This document shows, piece after piece, positions 17,364 through 28,200 of a stretch of DNA of 64,000 bases. The notes beneath the pieces are model-generated. The model saw only the letters and a list, made by a program, of their open reading frames with translations, searched no databases and was not told where the DNA came from. Every line of letters begins with the position of its first letter. Position 1 is the stretch's first letter. Both the position numbers and the translations under genes were made by a program. The DNA lies in NCBI GenBank assembly GCA_002101205.1, contig LWTM01000077.1:1-64000 (forward strand), read 5' to 3'. The stretch comes from Cycloclasticus sp. symbiont of Poecilosclerida sp. N. Its GTDB lineage: Bacteria > Pseudomonadota > Gammaproteobacteria > Methylococcales > Cycloclasticaceae.

Positions 17364-17759
17364 TTACTTAACGATTTTCAAAACTGGCTTTTTAACTGTA
17401 ACTGTAGATGTTGGCTGTGGATCTTCCGGCTCTGGCGGCATATCATCCTCGAACCGTTCATCAAACATCATGCCTTTACCATTTTCCTTTGCATAAGCTG
17501 CCAATATTGCACCAATCGGCACATACAAGTTCTCTGCCTTACCAAAAAACCTAGCCGAAAACGATATCGCATCATTATCAAAAAGCCAGTCATCCACAGC
17601 ATCTGGATGAGTGTTTAGAATAATTTTAGCATCGGATATATACGATGAAGGCACCTGCACACCTTTAAAATTCGCATCGACTAAAAGATAAGGTGTTAAG
17701 CCATTACTGATTATCCATTCATGCAACGCACGCACTAAGTAAGGCTTTAAGGAAGTCAT
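17364..17759 (-). CDS. sspB: ClpXP specificity-enhancing factor SspB
   Basis: SspB binds the ssrA tag and tethers tagged proteins to ClpX. The N-terminal domain is clear: RALHEWIISNGLTPYLLVDAN, then IILNTHPDAVDDW and ISFSARFFGKAENLYVPIGAILAAYAKENG. The C-terminal linker is acidic and Pro-rich (EDDMPPEPEDPQP), and the last residues (KPVLKIVK) fit the ClpX-binding tail. Gap to sspA is ten bases, as in most gammaproteobacteria. Confidence 0.93.
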   Translation of the reverse strand: MTSLKPYLVRALHEWIISNGLTPYLLVDANFKGVQVPSSYISDAKIILNTHPDAVDDWLFDNDAISFSARFFGKAENLYVPIGAILAAYAKENGKGMMFDERFEDDMPPEPEDPQPTSTVTVKKPVLKIVK

Positions 17760-17769
17760 TACTTAATGC

Positions 17770-18417
17770 TTAAGATGCCATCAATTGATGACTTTCCATC
17801 ATATCAAGCTCTTCTTTACTCATGCTTCCTAAGAAAGTATCGCGCGAAGTAACGCGTTCAACATACTCAATAATCACATTTGCTTCTTTTGGTAACTCAA
17901 TGCCATAGAAAGGCAACCTCCAAAGTAATGGCGCTAAAACGCCATCAACTAATGTGAAATCATCACTTAAGAAATACTTATTCGCTTCAAATAACGGCAC
18001 TGCAGCAATTAAATTTTCCCTTAACAGTTTTTTTGCTTTGGCTGATTTTTTCTCTCCAGCATTAATAATGTCATCTAATAGTGTGTACCAATCCTGATCA
18101 ATACGGTGAATAAGCAGGCGTGAGCGTGCTCTTGAAACAGGGTCAATTGGATACAACGGAGGATGGGGGAAACGCTCATCAAGGTATTCCATAATAATTC
18201 TAGAATTGAACAATGATAAATCTCTATCAATTAAAATAGGCAGGGTGCCATACGGATTTAATTCCTGTAAGTTTTCTGGAAATTCTTTACCGTCAATAAA
18301 CTCCACATCAGCCGACGCACTTTTTTCGCACAAAACGAATCGCGCACGATGACTGTAATGACACACTGGGTCTGCATAAAGCGTCATAATTGATTTTTTA
18401 TTTAGTACATTTATCAT
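17770..18417 (-). CDS. sspA: Stringent starvation protein A (GST-fold)
   Basis: SspA binds RNA polymerase and helps acid and starvation responses. The 215-residue product has a thioredoxin-like N-terminal half (TLYADPVCHYSHRARFVLCEK, then NPYGTLPILIDRDLSLFNSRIIMEYLDERFPHPPLYP) and the all-helical GST C-terminal half. The PHPPL(Y/M)P loop, which is important in SspA, is present. It is downstream of petC and pairs with sspB. Confidence 0.93.
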   Translation of the reverse strand: MINVLNKKSIMTLYADPVCHYSHRARFVLCEKSASADVEFIDGKEFPENLQELNPYGTLPILIDRDLSLFNSRIIMEYLDERFPHPPLYPIDPVSRARSRLLIHRIDQDWYTLLDDIINAGEKKSAKAKKLLRENLIAAVPLFEANKYFLSDDFTLVDGVLAPLLWRLPFYGIELPKEANVIIEYVERVTSRDTFLGSMSKEELDMMESHQLMAS

Positions 18418-18492
18418 GATTTTATCCTGTTTTTAAAATATAAAAAGAGCTTTATAAAACACAGAGCTCTCACTTGTAAGTTTACTTCAGCT

Positions 18493-19227
18493 TCAGTGGA
18501 TGTCTTTCCAATAATCTTTCTTAAGCAAATAGAAAACACCAATCATGACTAAGATAAATAGCAACACCTTCCAGCCTAGCTTTTGGCGTTCCATCTTTGC
18601 CGGTTCACCCATATAGGTCATAAAATTCACCAAATCATTCATCGCTTGATCGTACTCTCGCTCAGTCATCCGGCCTGGTTCAGAAATTTCCAATTTATCT
18701 ATGACCTTGCGCACACTGCCATCTTCTGTTTCAACTTCTTTATAAACGGCACGTTGCAAGCCTTGCAAATCAGCCAAAACATGTGGCATTCCCACTTCTG
18801 GAAATAACGAGTTATTAACGCCAAATGGGCGAGACTCATCAACATAAAAGCTTTTAAGATAGGTGTACAACCAGTCAGGCCCACGTGAACGTGCAATCAA
18901 AGATAAGTCTGGCGGATTCACACCAAACCATTTTTCCGCGTCTTTGGGACGCATAGAAATAGTCATGCCATCAAATATCTTTTCACCCGTAAACATTAAA
19001 TTTAACTCAACCAACTCAGGCGAAATATCTAAATCCTCGGCCATTCTTGAGTACCTAAGCTGTTTAGCCGAGTGACAACTTAAACAATAGTTTACAAAGT
19101 ATTTAGCGCCCCTTTGTAATGAGGCTTTATTACCTAAATCTATCGTCGCTGATTCAAGTTCGTGCCCACTTGCCGCGAATGCCGGTGAAGACAACAGTAG
19201 AAAAACACATAAAATCAACTGCTTCAT
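18493..19227 (-). CDS. petC: Cytochrome c1 of the bc1 complex
   Basis: This is the heme c subunit that passes electrons from the Rieske protein to periplasmic cytochrome c. The 244-residue product has a signal peptide (SPAFAAS), the heme motif CLSCHSA followed by KQLRYSRMAEDL, a Met-ligand candidate in GMTISMRPKDAEKWFGVNPPDLS and a C-terminal membrane anchor (VLLFILVMIGVFYLLKK). Its start overlaps the petB stop by four bases. Confidence 0.95.
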   Translation of the reverse strand: MKQLILCVFLLLSSPAFAASGHELESATIDLGNKASLQRGAKYFVNYCLSCHSAKQLRYSRMAEDLDISPELVELNLMFTGEKIFDGMTISMRPKDAEKWFGVNPPDLSLIARSRGPDWLYTYLKSFYVDESRPFGVNNSLFPEVGMPHVLADLQGLQRAVYKEVETEDGSVRKVIDKLEISEPGRMTEREYDQAMNDLVNFMTYMGEPAKMERQKLGWKVLLFILVMIGVFYLLKKDYWKDIH

Positions 19228-20450
19228 TTCTCGCCCACCCTCTCCGGAACATACTTATCTTGCCCTATATTCGAATAAAACGGCATCAACAAGAAAAATG
19301 CAAAATAGATGACCGAAAAGAATCGCGAGAAGAACGTACCAACGGGTGTTACTGGCTGCATGCCAAAATATCCTAAGCCAACGAAACTAATAACAAATGC
19401 CACAATAGCGGTTTTAAATACTGGGCCTCTATAGCGTATTGATTTATTCACGCCTCTATCCAGCCAAGGTAATAAAAACAAAACAATAATTGCTCCCGCC
19501 ATTGCAACCACGCCTAAAAACTTATCAGGAACCGCTCGCAGCACTGCATAAAAAGGCGTGAAATACCACACTGGCGCAATATGCTCTGGCGTTTTCAACG
19601 GGTCAGCTGGAACAAAGTTGGCGTGCTCTAAGAAATAACCGCCCATCTCTGGCATATAGAAAATAATCAACGCGAAAACGAATAGGAATACTGCTACACC
19701 GACTAAATCTTTGACGGAGTAATATGGATGAAATGGGATGCCGTCTAAAGGAACGCCATTTTTATCTTTGTACTTTTTAATTTCAATACCTTCTGGGTTA
19801 TTTGAACCCACCGCATGAAGTGCCACAATGTGCATAAACACCAAAATAACCAACACCAATGGAATCGCTATAACGTGAAACGCAAAAAACCTGTTAAGTG
19901 TCGCATCAGAAATAACGTAATCACCTCTTAGCCACAGCGCTAAATCTTCACCTACGTATGGAATCGCGCCGAACAAGGAAACGATCACTTGCGCACCCCA
20001 ATAAGACATTTGGCCCCACGGAAGAAGGTAGCCCATAAAGGCTTCAGCCATAAGCGCTACGTAGATGATCATACCGAATATCCACACCAATTCGCGAGGC
20101 TTTCTAAATGAACCATAAACAAGACCCCTGAACATGTGCAAATACACCACAATGAAAAATGCGGACGCACCCGTTGAGTGCATGTACCTGATTAGCCAGC
20201 CCCATTCAACATCACGCATGATGTATTCAACAGAATCAAATGCTAATTTCGCATCTGGTTTATAGTTAATCGTTAAGAAAATACCTGTAATAATTTGATT
20301 CACTAATACAAGCATGGCCAATGAACCAAAGTAGTACATCCAATTGAAGTTTTTTGGCGCATAGTATTCAGCAAGATGTTCGTTCCAAACCTTACTTAGA
20401 GGGAATCGATCATCTATCCAGCCCAGTGCGTTTTTTAACATCCCACTCAT
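19224..20450 (-). CDS. petB: Cytochrome b of the bc1 complex
   Basis: This is the quinol-oxidising membrane subunit. The 408-residue product shows the two heme-ligand His pairs (RYMHSTGASAFFIVVYLHMFR and FFAFHVIAIPLVLVILVFMHIVALH), the Qo-site PEWY-equivalent (PVWYFTPFYAVLRAVPDK) and eight membrane helices. It includes the C-terminal helices, so it is the full-length, non-split form. It overlaps petA and petC by four bases each, which implies tight translational coupling. Confidence 0.96.
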   Translation of the reverse strand: MSGMLKNALGWIDDRFPLSKVWNEHLAEYYAPKNFNWMYYFGSLAMLVLVNQIITGIFLTINYKPDAKLAFDSVEYIMRDVEWGWLIRYMHSTGASAFFIVVYLHMFRGLVYGSFRKPRELVWIFGMIIYVALMAEAFMGYLLPWGQMSYWGAQVIVSLFGAIPYVGEDLALWLRGDYVISDATLNRFFAFHVIAIPLVLVILVFMHIVALHAVGSNNPEGIEIKKYKDKNGVPLDGIPFHPYYSVKDLVGVAVFLFVFALIIFYMPEMGGYFLEHANFVPADPLKTPEHIAPVWYFTPFYAVLRAVPDKFLGVVAMAGAIIVLFLLPWLDRGVNKSIRYRGPVFKTAIVAFVISFVGLGYFGMQPVTPVGTFFSRFFSVIYFAFFLLMPFYSNIGQDKYVPERVGEK

Positions 20451-21034
20451 GATGTTTTCCCCCCTATAAGGATTTTAGTGTCCGTAAGGTATTTATGTGG
20501 CGGCACAACGAGATTTAACGGTGCAGGGACACCTGCGTAAACGCGACCCGATAAATCAAAAAGAGAACCGTGGCAAGGGCAAAAGAAACCGCCTTTCCAT
20601 TCTGGGCCCAAATCTTCTGGCGCAACCTCTGGTCTGAACGTTGGCGAACAACCTAGATGGGTGCAAATACCAACCGCTAAGAAAACTTCTGGATTAATCG
20701 ATCGGCCTATGTTTTTACAAGATTCTGGTTGCTCCGACTCATTTGAATCAGCGTCACGCAACATGTCATTCCTGCTATCAAGCTGAGCTAGCACTTCTTT
20801 TGTACGCTTCAATATCCAAACAGGTTTGCCACGCCACTCAACACGTATTAATTGGCCAGGTTCCAACTTGGAAATATCCGCTTCCACTGGTGCGCCCGCT
20901 GCTTTCGCGCGGTCGCTTGGGTTCATTGATGCTAAAAAAGGTACTGCTACATATACAGCTCCAACACCACTAACCGCAGTGGCCGCGGCCGTTAAAAAAA
21001 GACGTCTGCGCTTATCTACTACCTGTTCGCTCAT
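20447..21034 (-). CDS. petA: Rieske iron-sulfur subunit of the bc1 complex
   Basis: The 2Fe-2S cluster motifs are CTHLGCSP and CPCHGSLFDLSGR. An N-terminal membrane anchor follows a twin-Arg-like RRRLFLTAA, so Tat export is expected. I place the start at the second Met (21034), because GGAGG lies eight bases upstream within ATGGAGGTCTCAATG. The track start at 21046 would put that site inside the gene. First gene of petABC. Confidence 0.95.
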   Translation of the reverse strand: MSEQVVDKRRRLFLTAAATAVSGVGAVYVAVPFLASMNPSDRAKAAGAPVEADISKLEPGQLIRVEWRGKPVWILKRTKEVLAQLDSRNDMLRDADSNESEQPESCKNIGRSINPEVFLAVGICTHLGCSPTFRPEVAPEDLGPEWKGGFFCPCHGSLFDLSGRVYAGVPAPLNLVVPPHKYLTDTKILIGGKTS

Positions 21035-21187
21035 TGAGACCTCCATAAAACCATCGTCATTTACCGACGCTCCGCAAAAGCACCGTGCTAATCCGGCGAG
21101 ATTCTAGCATATTTTCAGTAAAATTAGCGACGTTCAAATCAATGTAAATGGACTTATTGCAGCATAATAAAAATTACGCGAGGTTTT

Positions 21188-22270
21188 TTACTTAAGTATC
21201 GATTTAAATGTATCAAAAAAACGTTCGTTTTCAGCACTTGAGCCGATTGTAACGCGCAAACATTCCGGAGGAAGCCCTTGTCCTTCACCCATTTTCTTTA
21301 TCAGTATTCCAGCTTTTTTCAGTTCTTCAAACACACGTTGCGCCGAATCTGACCACAACGAGAACAATAAAAAGTTCGCCTTGCTTGGAAATACCTGCAA
21401 TCCCTCTAAAACAGATAGCTTTTTAAATAATATTTCCCGTTCTTCACAAATCAACTTTGCTTGCGCATTCAATACATCAATATGTTGAAATGCAAAATTA
21501 GCCGTTAATTGAGTAAACGTATTTATATTGTACGGCAACCTTATTTTTTCAAACTGCTCAATAAGGCTTCGATGCCCAACAAGGTAGCCCAAACGCAGGC
21601 CTGCAAGGCCTAATTTGGAGACGGTTCGCATCACCAGCAACTGCTCGAAATCCTGCGCTTTATCTAAAAACGTCTTATCTGCAAACGGCTGATACGCCTC
21701 ATCAATCACAACAACACCATTCGATGCACGAATGATTTCTAACACATCGTCATCTTCAAACAAATTTGCAGTGGGGTTATTGGGGTAAGCTAAAAAAATA
21801 ATCGCTGGGTCATGCGTTTTTATTGCCTCAAGCATGGCAGGCATATCTAAGCTAAAATCTTCGCTTAAAGGCGAACCGACAAACTTAACACCCAATGCGT
21901 TTGCGATATGCTCGTACATCACGAAACTTGGTGTAGGAGCCATCACGCACGTACCCTCTTTCATTGCCATGATAAGAATTTGGATTAACTCATCCGAGCC
22001 ATTACCCAATACGACTCCTAAGTCTGAAGAAATGCCAAAACAACTTCGCAGGCATTGCACAAGCTTTTTAGCTGTAGAGTCTGGGTATCTATTTGGCTCC
22101 ACTTGCGCCAATAATTCTAGCCATTGCGACTTCATCTGTTCTGGCCATGTAAAAGGGTTTTCCATCGCGTCCAACTTCACCAGACCCGTCGCTTCTGACA
22201 CATTATATGCCTGCATTTCTTTAATTTCTGGACGAATCAAGCGTTCTATTTTTTCGATTATGCTAGACAA
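21188..22270 (-). CDS. hisC: Histidinol-phosphate aminotransferase
   Basis: This PLP enzyme converts imidazole-acetol phosphate to histidinol phosphate. The 360-residue product has GNGSDELIQIL, AYPNNPTAN, VVIDEAYQPF and the PLP-lysine segment RTVSKLGLAGLRLGY, with C-terminal LRVTIGSSAENERF. It lies six bases after hisD on the same strand. The His genes are only partly clustered here (G, D, C). Confidence 0.95.
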   Translation of the reverse strand: MSSIIEKIERLIRPEIKEMQAYNVSEATGLVKLDAMENPFTWPEQMKSQWLELLAQVEPNRYPDSTAKKLVQCLRSCFGISSDLGVVLGNGSDELIQILIMAMKEGTCVMAPTPSFVMYEHIANALGVKFVGSPLSEDFSLDMPAMLEAIKTHDPAIIFLAYPNNPTANLFEDDDVLEIIRASNGVVVIDEAYQPFADKTFLDKAQDFEQLLVMRTVSKLGLAGLRLGYLVGHRSLIEQFEKIRLPYNINTFTQLTANFAFQHIDVLNAQAKLICEEREILFKKLSVLEGLQVFPSKANFLLFSLWSDSAQRVFEELKKAGILIKKMGEGQGLPPECLRVTIGSSAENERFFDTFKSILK

Positions 22271-22276
22271 CGCTTG

Positions 22277-23575
22277 TTACCTTAACTTTCTATATTCTGC
22301 TGATTTTGCATGCGCCGTTAATGCTTCGCCCCGCGCCAATACAGACGCGGTATCTGAAAGCGCAGAGGAACCTGTTTTGCTGCAATTAATGATGCTAGTG
22401 CGCTTTTGAAAATCATAAACACCTAGCGGTGAACAGAATCTTGCTGTTCCCGAAGTGGGCAATACATGATTCGGGCCCGCACAATAATCACCTAATGCTT
22501 CGGGGGTGTATCGACCCACGAAAATCGCACCGGCATTTTTAATTTTCCCAGTCCACTCGTCGGCATTAGCTACCGACAACTCCAAGTGCTCAGGCGATAT
22601 TTTATTTGCAATATCAATAGCTTCATCTTTCGTTCGCGTATAAATAAACCCTCCCCTGTTTTCCAACGAAGCTTTTATAACGGCCGACCTTTCCATTGTT
22701 GGAAGCAGCTTTTCAATACTGCTTTTTACTTTTTGAATGAACGCAGCATCAAGAGAAATTAAAATGGACTGTGCATTTTCATCGTGCTCCGCTTGTGAAA
22801 ACAGATCCATTGCAATCCAATCTGGATCCGTTTTACCATCACAGATAATCAGTATCTCAGAAGGCCCTGCGATCATATCGATGCCCACGCGACCAAAAAC
22901 CATTTTCTTTGCGGTTGCGACAAAAATATTACCGGGCCCAACAATCTTATCCACAGCCGGCACTGTTTCTGTGCCATAAGCTAGTGCCGCCACTGCTTGC
23001 GCTCCACCCACCCTAATCACCTTATCCGCACCTGCTAACCAGGCAGCCGCTAAGACTAAGCTATTCAACTCGCCATTCGGTGTTGGCGTGACCATGACAA
23101 TCTCGCTAACACCCGCTACTTTAGCCGCAATAACATTCATTAAAACAGATGATGGATACGCTGCCTTACCACCTGGAACGTACACTCCTACTCGCTCCAA
23201 TGACGTCACTTTTTGGCCTAATCTATTGCCATATTCATCATCAAAGCCCCAAGACTCTAGCTTTTGGTGCTCTGCATACGCACTAATTCTATCGGCGGCT
23301 ATGGTCAAAGCATTTTTTTGCTCTTGCGGCAAATCGATCCATGTATTTTCTAACAACTCAGAATCAACAAACAACTCATCCGCTGAAGCGGCAGACCAAC
23401 AATCCAATTCTTTGGTATAAGAAATAAGTGCCGAATCTCCTTGCTGGCGCACATCACTAATAATCTTTGACACTGTTTGTGAAATCGCAAGGTCATCTTG
23501 CTCATCCCAACTTAATAAGTCATTAAGCGCCTGGTCAAAACTTTCGCTGGACGCATTTAGCGTTCTTATATTCAC
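22277..23575 (-). CDS. hisD: Histidinol dehydrogenase
   Basis: This enzyme catalyses the last two NAD-dependent oxidations to histidine. The 432-residue product contains VPGGKAAYPSSVLMNVIAAKVAG, VGPGNIFVATAKKMVFG, DMIAGPSEILIICD, the zinc/catalytic HDENAQSILIS context (SQAEHDENAQ), the SPEHLEL motif and AGPNHVLPTSGTARF. Length and motif order are normal. Three bases separate it from hisG. Confidence 0.96.
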   Translation of the reverse strand: MNIRTLNASSESFDQALNDLLSWDEQDDLAISQTVSKIISDVRQQGDSALISYTKELDCWSAASADELFVDSELLENTWIDLPQEQKNALTIAADRISAYAEHQKLESWGFDDEYGNRLGQKVTSLERVGVYVPGGKAAYPSSVLMNVIAAKVAGVSEIVMVTPTPNGELNSLVLAAAWLAGADKVIRVGGAQAVAALAYGTETVPAVDKIVGPGNIFVATAKKMVFGRVGIDMIAGPSEILIICDGKTDPDWIAMDLFSQAEHDENAQSILISLDAAFIQKVKSSIEKLLPTMERSAVIKASLENRGGFIYTRTKDEAIDIANKISPEHLELSVANADEWTGKIKNAGAIFVGRYTPEALGDYCAGPNHVLPTSGTARFCSPLGVYDFQKRTSIINCSKTGSSALSDTASVLARGEALTAHAKSAEYRKLR

Positions 23576-23578
23576 CGT

Positions 23579-24208
23579 TTAACGCCTATTATCAACCGCA
23601 ATTTTAAGTTGCTTAATCAAGCCTTTTATTCGCTCATGCTTCATCTTCATCGATGCCTTATTAATAACCAAACGGGAACTAATATCCATAATAAGGTCCA
23701 GCGGCTCCATTCCATTAGCTTTCAAGGTATTACCTGTATCGACTAAATCAACGATACAATCTGCTAAGCCAACAATCGGCGCTAACTCCATTGAGCCATA
23801 CAGCTTAATCACTTCGACCTGCTGACCTTTTTTAGCAAAGTACTGCTCGCTTAGCGACACGTATTTTGATGCCACGCGAAGCTTACCTGTCGGCAACTCG
23901 CGACCCGTCACAATGGCCGTCATTAAACGGCACTTGCCTATGTTCAAATCTAGGGGTTCATACAAGTTATCGCTATTATGTTCAGCTAACGTATCTTTTC
24001 CAGTGATACCTATGTCGGCCGCGCCGTATTCTACAAACGTGGGCACATCGGTTGCACGGATGAGAACCAAGTTCACATTGCCACAAACACTCGGGACAAT
24101 CAGTTTACGTGTTTTCGATAGGTCTTCGGACGGCTCAATACCCGCTTCAGCTAATAATGACAGCGTATGTTTTAGTGTTCGGCCTTTTGAAGTCGCAATA
24201 GTTAGCAT
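23579..24208 (-). CDS. hisG: ATP phosphoribosyltransferase, short (HisG_S) form
   Basis: This enzyme starts histidine biosynthesis. The 209-residue product is the short catalytic form without the C-terminal regulatory domain. Motifs are [39 protein letters not shown], and the PRPP loop [21 protein letters not shown]. The short form normally needs HisZ as a regulatory partner, and no hisZ is present in the window. It sits five bases after murA. Confidence 0.94.
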   Translation of the reverse strand: MLTIATSKGRTLKHTLSLLAEAGIEPSEDLSKTRKLIVPSVCGNVNLVLIRATDVPTFVEYGAADIGITGKDTLAEHNSDNLYEPLDLNIGKCRLMTAIVTGRELPTGKLRVASKYVSLSEQYFAKKGQQVEVIKLYGSMELAPIVGLADCIVDLVDTGNTLKANGMEPLDLIMDISSRLVINKASMKMKHERIKGLIKQLKIAVDNRR

Positions 24209-24213
24209 TGTCT

Positions 24214-25482
<1,269 letters not shown>

Positions 25483-25510
25483 TTAAAAAACCTATCATAA
25501 ATTATTGTTA

Positions 25511-25810
25511 TCAATCAATCGGTAAAATTTCATCCAAACCACTAAGCCGCACGATATCTAGCATTTGTTTCGGGATCTGTTGAAAACTAATCGTTTGCCC
25601 TGATTCTTTTGCCAACACCATCCACTCAATAAGTAAAGCCAAGCCAGCGCTGTCTGTCTTTTTAACACCTGACAAGTCAAAGACTAACGGTTCTTGTCCA
25701 GAAAAAAAGCATTGTGAGTCCCGCAGTAATCCAATTACTAAACCAAACGCTAGCGTGCCTGACACGGCAATTTTGCCAGAGCCCGTTTTAGTTAGTTGTG
25801 CAGCATCCAT
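25511..25810 (-). CDS. mlaB: STAS-domain protein MlaB
   Basis: MlaB is the cytosolic STAS-fold subunit that stabilises the MlaFE ABC transporter. The 99-residue product has the STAS core: strand GKIAVSGTLAF, LVFDLSGVKKTDSAGLALLIEWMVLAKESG with the conserved DSAGL loop, and the end MLDIVRLSGLDEILPI. It directly follows mlaD with a 23-base gap. Confidence 0.88.
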   Translation of the reverse strand: MDAAQLTKTGSGKIAVSGTLAFGLVIGLLRDSQCFFSGQEPLVFDLSGVKKTDSAGLALLIEWMVLAKESGQTISFQQIPKQMLDIVRLSGLDEILPID

Positions 25811-25833
25811 AATTAACCCAGTTATTAAACTTA

Positions 25834-26295
25834 CTATTCAGACTCGTTATTGAACAAGAACTGACCAATAATTTGTTCAAGAACTAATGCCGATTGCGTT
25901 AATTCAAGCTCACTGCCCTCCATTAAAACTTCTTCTTCGCCACCAGGCTCTAAACCCACGTACTGCTCCCCCAATAAGCCTGCCGTTAAAATACTCGCAT
26001 TCGTATCGAATGGTAACTTGTCGTATTGCGCTTCAATATTCATTGTCACTATCGCCTCAAAAGAATCAGGGTCAAGTTTAATGCTCGTTATCCTACCAAC
26101 AGTAACGCCAGCCATGGCAACCGGCGCTCGTGCTTTCAAGCTACCAACATTCTCAAATCTCGCTGTAACGTCGTACCCCTCATCTCCATTAGCACTGCTT
26201 AAGTTACTCACTTCCATAGATAAGAAAAACATAGCAACGAAGCCAATCGCCACAAAGAAACCCACTAAAATCTCAATCGATCTAGATATGTGCAT
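25834..26295 (-). CDS. mlaD: MCE-domain lipid-transport protein MlaD
   Basis: MlaD forms the hexameric periplasmic ring of the MlaFEDB complex. The 153-residue product has one N-terminal helix (SIEILVGFFVAIGFVAMFFL), an MCE domain with VTARFENVGSLKARAPVAMAGVTVGRIT and the pore loop QYVGLEPGG, and a helical tail. The ATG at 26295 has a GGAG site eight bases upstream. The ORF-track start adds five residues and is less likely. Length is shorter than E. coli MlaD, mainly at the C-terminus. Confidence 0.92.
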   Translation of the reverse strand: MHISRSIEILVGFFVAIGFVAMFFLSMEVSNLSSANGDEGYDVTARFENVGSLKARAPVAMAGVTVGRITSIKLDPDSFEAIVTMNIEAQYDKLPFDTNASILTAGLLGEQYVGLEPGGEEEVLMEGSELELTQSALVLEQIIGQFLFNNESE

Positions 26296-26296
26296 A

Positions 26297-27079
26297 TTAG
26301 ATATCTCCAAACATCAATGCGGTTAAAATAAAGTCTACCAATAAAATTACAAACGCGGAATGAACCACTGTACGTGTTGTTGCGCGACTAACACCTTCAG
26401 ACGTTGGAATGGCATCATAACCTTCAAACACCGCTATCCAAGTCACCAGCCAGCCAAATATAACGCTTTTAATAAGCCCATTGATGATGTCTTGATTAAA
26501 ATCAATTTTGGCTTGCATTTGCGACCAATAACCACCCTCATCAATACCTAATAAGCCAACACCAATGAAGTAGCCACCTAAAATACCTATTGCGCTAAAC
26601 ACAGTGGCCAATAGGGGCATTGAAATCAAACCTGCTAAAAAGCGCGGTGTTACTATCCGAGCAATAGGGTCAACCGCCATCATTTCCATACCAGACAATT
26701 GCTCCGTCGTTTTCATTAAACCAATTTCTGCAGTTAATGCCGAACCCGCGCGACCTGCAAATAGCAAAGCTGATACAACCGGGCCAAGCTCTCTAACCAG
26801 AGACGCAGCAACCATAACCCCCAACATCCCTTCCGCACCAAAATCCGACAGCGTATAAAAACCCTGTAGCGCGATAACCATGCCGACAAAGAGACCTGAA
26901 ATCAAAATAAGAGAAAAACTTAATACACCCACCGAGTAGATTTGCGCTATTAATAAACGCGGCCTAACAATCACACCAGGAATACTCAGCAAGATATTAA
27001 CGAAAAAGAGCGAACTTCGACCTAAGCGCTCAAAAATGCCCAGTGAGGTTACGCCTAATTGCTGAAAGTAATTCAGCAT
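26297..27079 (-). CDS. mlaE: MlaE permease of the lipid-asymmetry ABC transporter
   Basis: This 260-residue MlaE/YrbE-type permease has RPRLLIAQIYSVGVLSF, FVGMVIALQGFYTLSDFGAE, and the family signature GPVVSALLFAGRAGSALTAEIG with MKTTEQLSGMEMMAVDP. I use the Met at 27079: an AAGG site precedes it and the length equals E. coli MlaE. The track start at 27199 would read 40 residues through the mlaF end. Its stop is one base before mlaD starts. Confidence 0.94.
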   Translation of the reverse strand: MLNYFQQLGVTSLGIFERLGRSSLFFVNILLSIPGVIVRPRLLIAQIYSVGVLSFSLILISGLFVGMVIALQGFYTLSDFGAEGMLGVMVAASLVRELGPVVSALLFAGRAGSALTAEIGLMKTTEQLSGMEMMAVDPIARIVTPRFLAGLISMPLLATVFSAIGILGGYFIGVGLLGIDEGGYWSQMQAKIDFNQDIINGLIKSVIFGWLVTWIAVFEGYDAIPTSEGVSRATTRTVVHSAFVILLVDFILTALMFGDI

Positions 27080-27099
27080 AACAAGTTTACCTTCATTAT

Positions 27100-27915
27100 T
27101 TAAGCCTCCAAGCCCAATAAATCTTTTGCGTATCCCTTCGCAGCGTAGTGGAACGGCACCGGCCCATCTGCCATGCCCTGCATAAATTGTTGTGACCACT
27201 GCGAGTCAGAGTCAGCCAATTGTTTAGGTGAGCCGTGCTCAACGACCTTACCGTTTGAAACCAAGTAAACATAATCTGCAATCGCACAGGTTTCTTGCAC
27301 ATCATGTGAAACGATAATGCTCGACAACCCCAGCACATCATTCAATAACCGAATCAACCGCACTAAAACACCCATAGAAATGGGGTCTTGCCCAGTAAAT
27401 GGCTCATCGTACATAATCATCATCGGGTCAAGCGCAATAGCACGCGCCAAAGCAACTCGCCTCGCCATACCTCCTGACAACTCTGCAGGCATCAAATCTC
27501 TTGCACCACGTAAGCCAACTGCTTGTAATTTCATTAACACTAAATGGCGAATCATCGACTCGGGCAACTTTGTATGCTCACGCAACGGAAATGCAACATT
27601 ACCAAATACACTAATATCCGTTAATAACGCGCCACTTTGGAACAACATCCCCATCTTCTTACGCAATTGATAAAGCTGCTTATGTCGCAGCCTGTGAACG
27701 TTCTCCCCATCCACCTCAATAGTGCCTGATGAAGGCCTTAACTGACCGCCAATCAACTTCAGAAGCGTCGTTTTCCCCGTGCCACTGGGACCCATAATCG
27801 CCGTCACTTTCCCGCGTTGAATATCCATATTCACGCCATCAAAAATAAGCTTTGATCCACGAGAAAAATGAACATTTTTAATTTTAATTAATGGGTCGTG
27901 CTCACTCAAATCCAC
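27100..27915 (-). CDS. mlaF: MlaF ATPase of the lipid-asymmetry ABC transporter
   Basis: The 271-residue ATPase has Walker A GPSGTGKTTLLK, signature LSGGMARRVALARA, Walker B MIMYDEPFTGQDP and the H-loop IIVSHDVQET. It powers phospholipid movement between membranes with MlaE, D and B. It is the first gene of mlaFEDB on the minus strand and reads away from the antiporter-lpt operon, so its promoter lies in the 27916-28200 stretch. Confidence 0.95.
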   Translation of the reverse strand: MDLSEHDPLIKIKNVHFSRGSKLIFDGVNMDIQRGKVTAIMGPSGTGKTTLLKLIGGQLRPSSGTIEVDGENVHRLRHKQLYQLRKKMGMLFQSGALLTDISVFGNVAFPLREHTKLPESMIRHLVLMKLQAVGLRGARDLMPAELSGGMARRVALARAIALDPMMIMYDEPFTGQDPISMGVLVRLIRLLNDVLGLSSIIVSHDVQETCAIADYVYLVSNGKVVEHGSPKQLADSDSQWSQQFMQGMADGPVPFHYAAKGYAKDLLGLEA

Positions 27916-28200
27916 TTACCTATTTTTGTACTTAAAAATATAACGTTTAATGCGGCTATAAATCTCACCAACTTTGTTCTTAAAATTGTTCAGTAAAAAA
28001 CACTGCAAACTATAATTAATATCAAGATTTGGTATTGTCCTTACCTTATCAATTCACGTCAATCCGAACTTCCATTATTTACACCTTCAAATATAGAAAT
28101 AAGAACTCGTTAGCTTTCACAACGAATGCCTTTTGTGACAACAAATCTATGCGACAATAGTAGCCATTATTAGTAAAAGCAGTTCTTATACGCCTATGTT
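27916..28200. other. Native intergenic DNA between mlaF and the inserted element
   Basis: AT-rich, without a credible gene. It presumably holds the divergent mlaF and antiporter/kds-lpt promoters. Everything between it and the antiporter start codon is now the IS-like element. Confidence 0.5.
28196..28200 (+). repeat. Direct repeat ATGTT, left copy
   Basis: ATGTT stands immediately before the left GAGACCTC end. The same five bases follow the right end at 29014-29018. This is what target duplication on insertion would leave. Confidence 0.75.

Noticed and set aside
21035-21046. GAGGTCTC-like bases before petA
   Set aside because: The sequence ATGGAGGTCTCAATG contains the octamer but simply holds the GGAGG ribosome site of an intact gene. 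No IS remains are near, so it is a coincidence.
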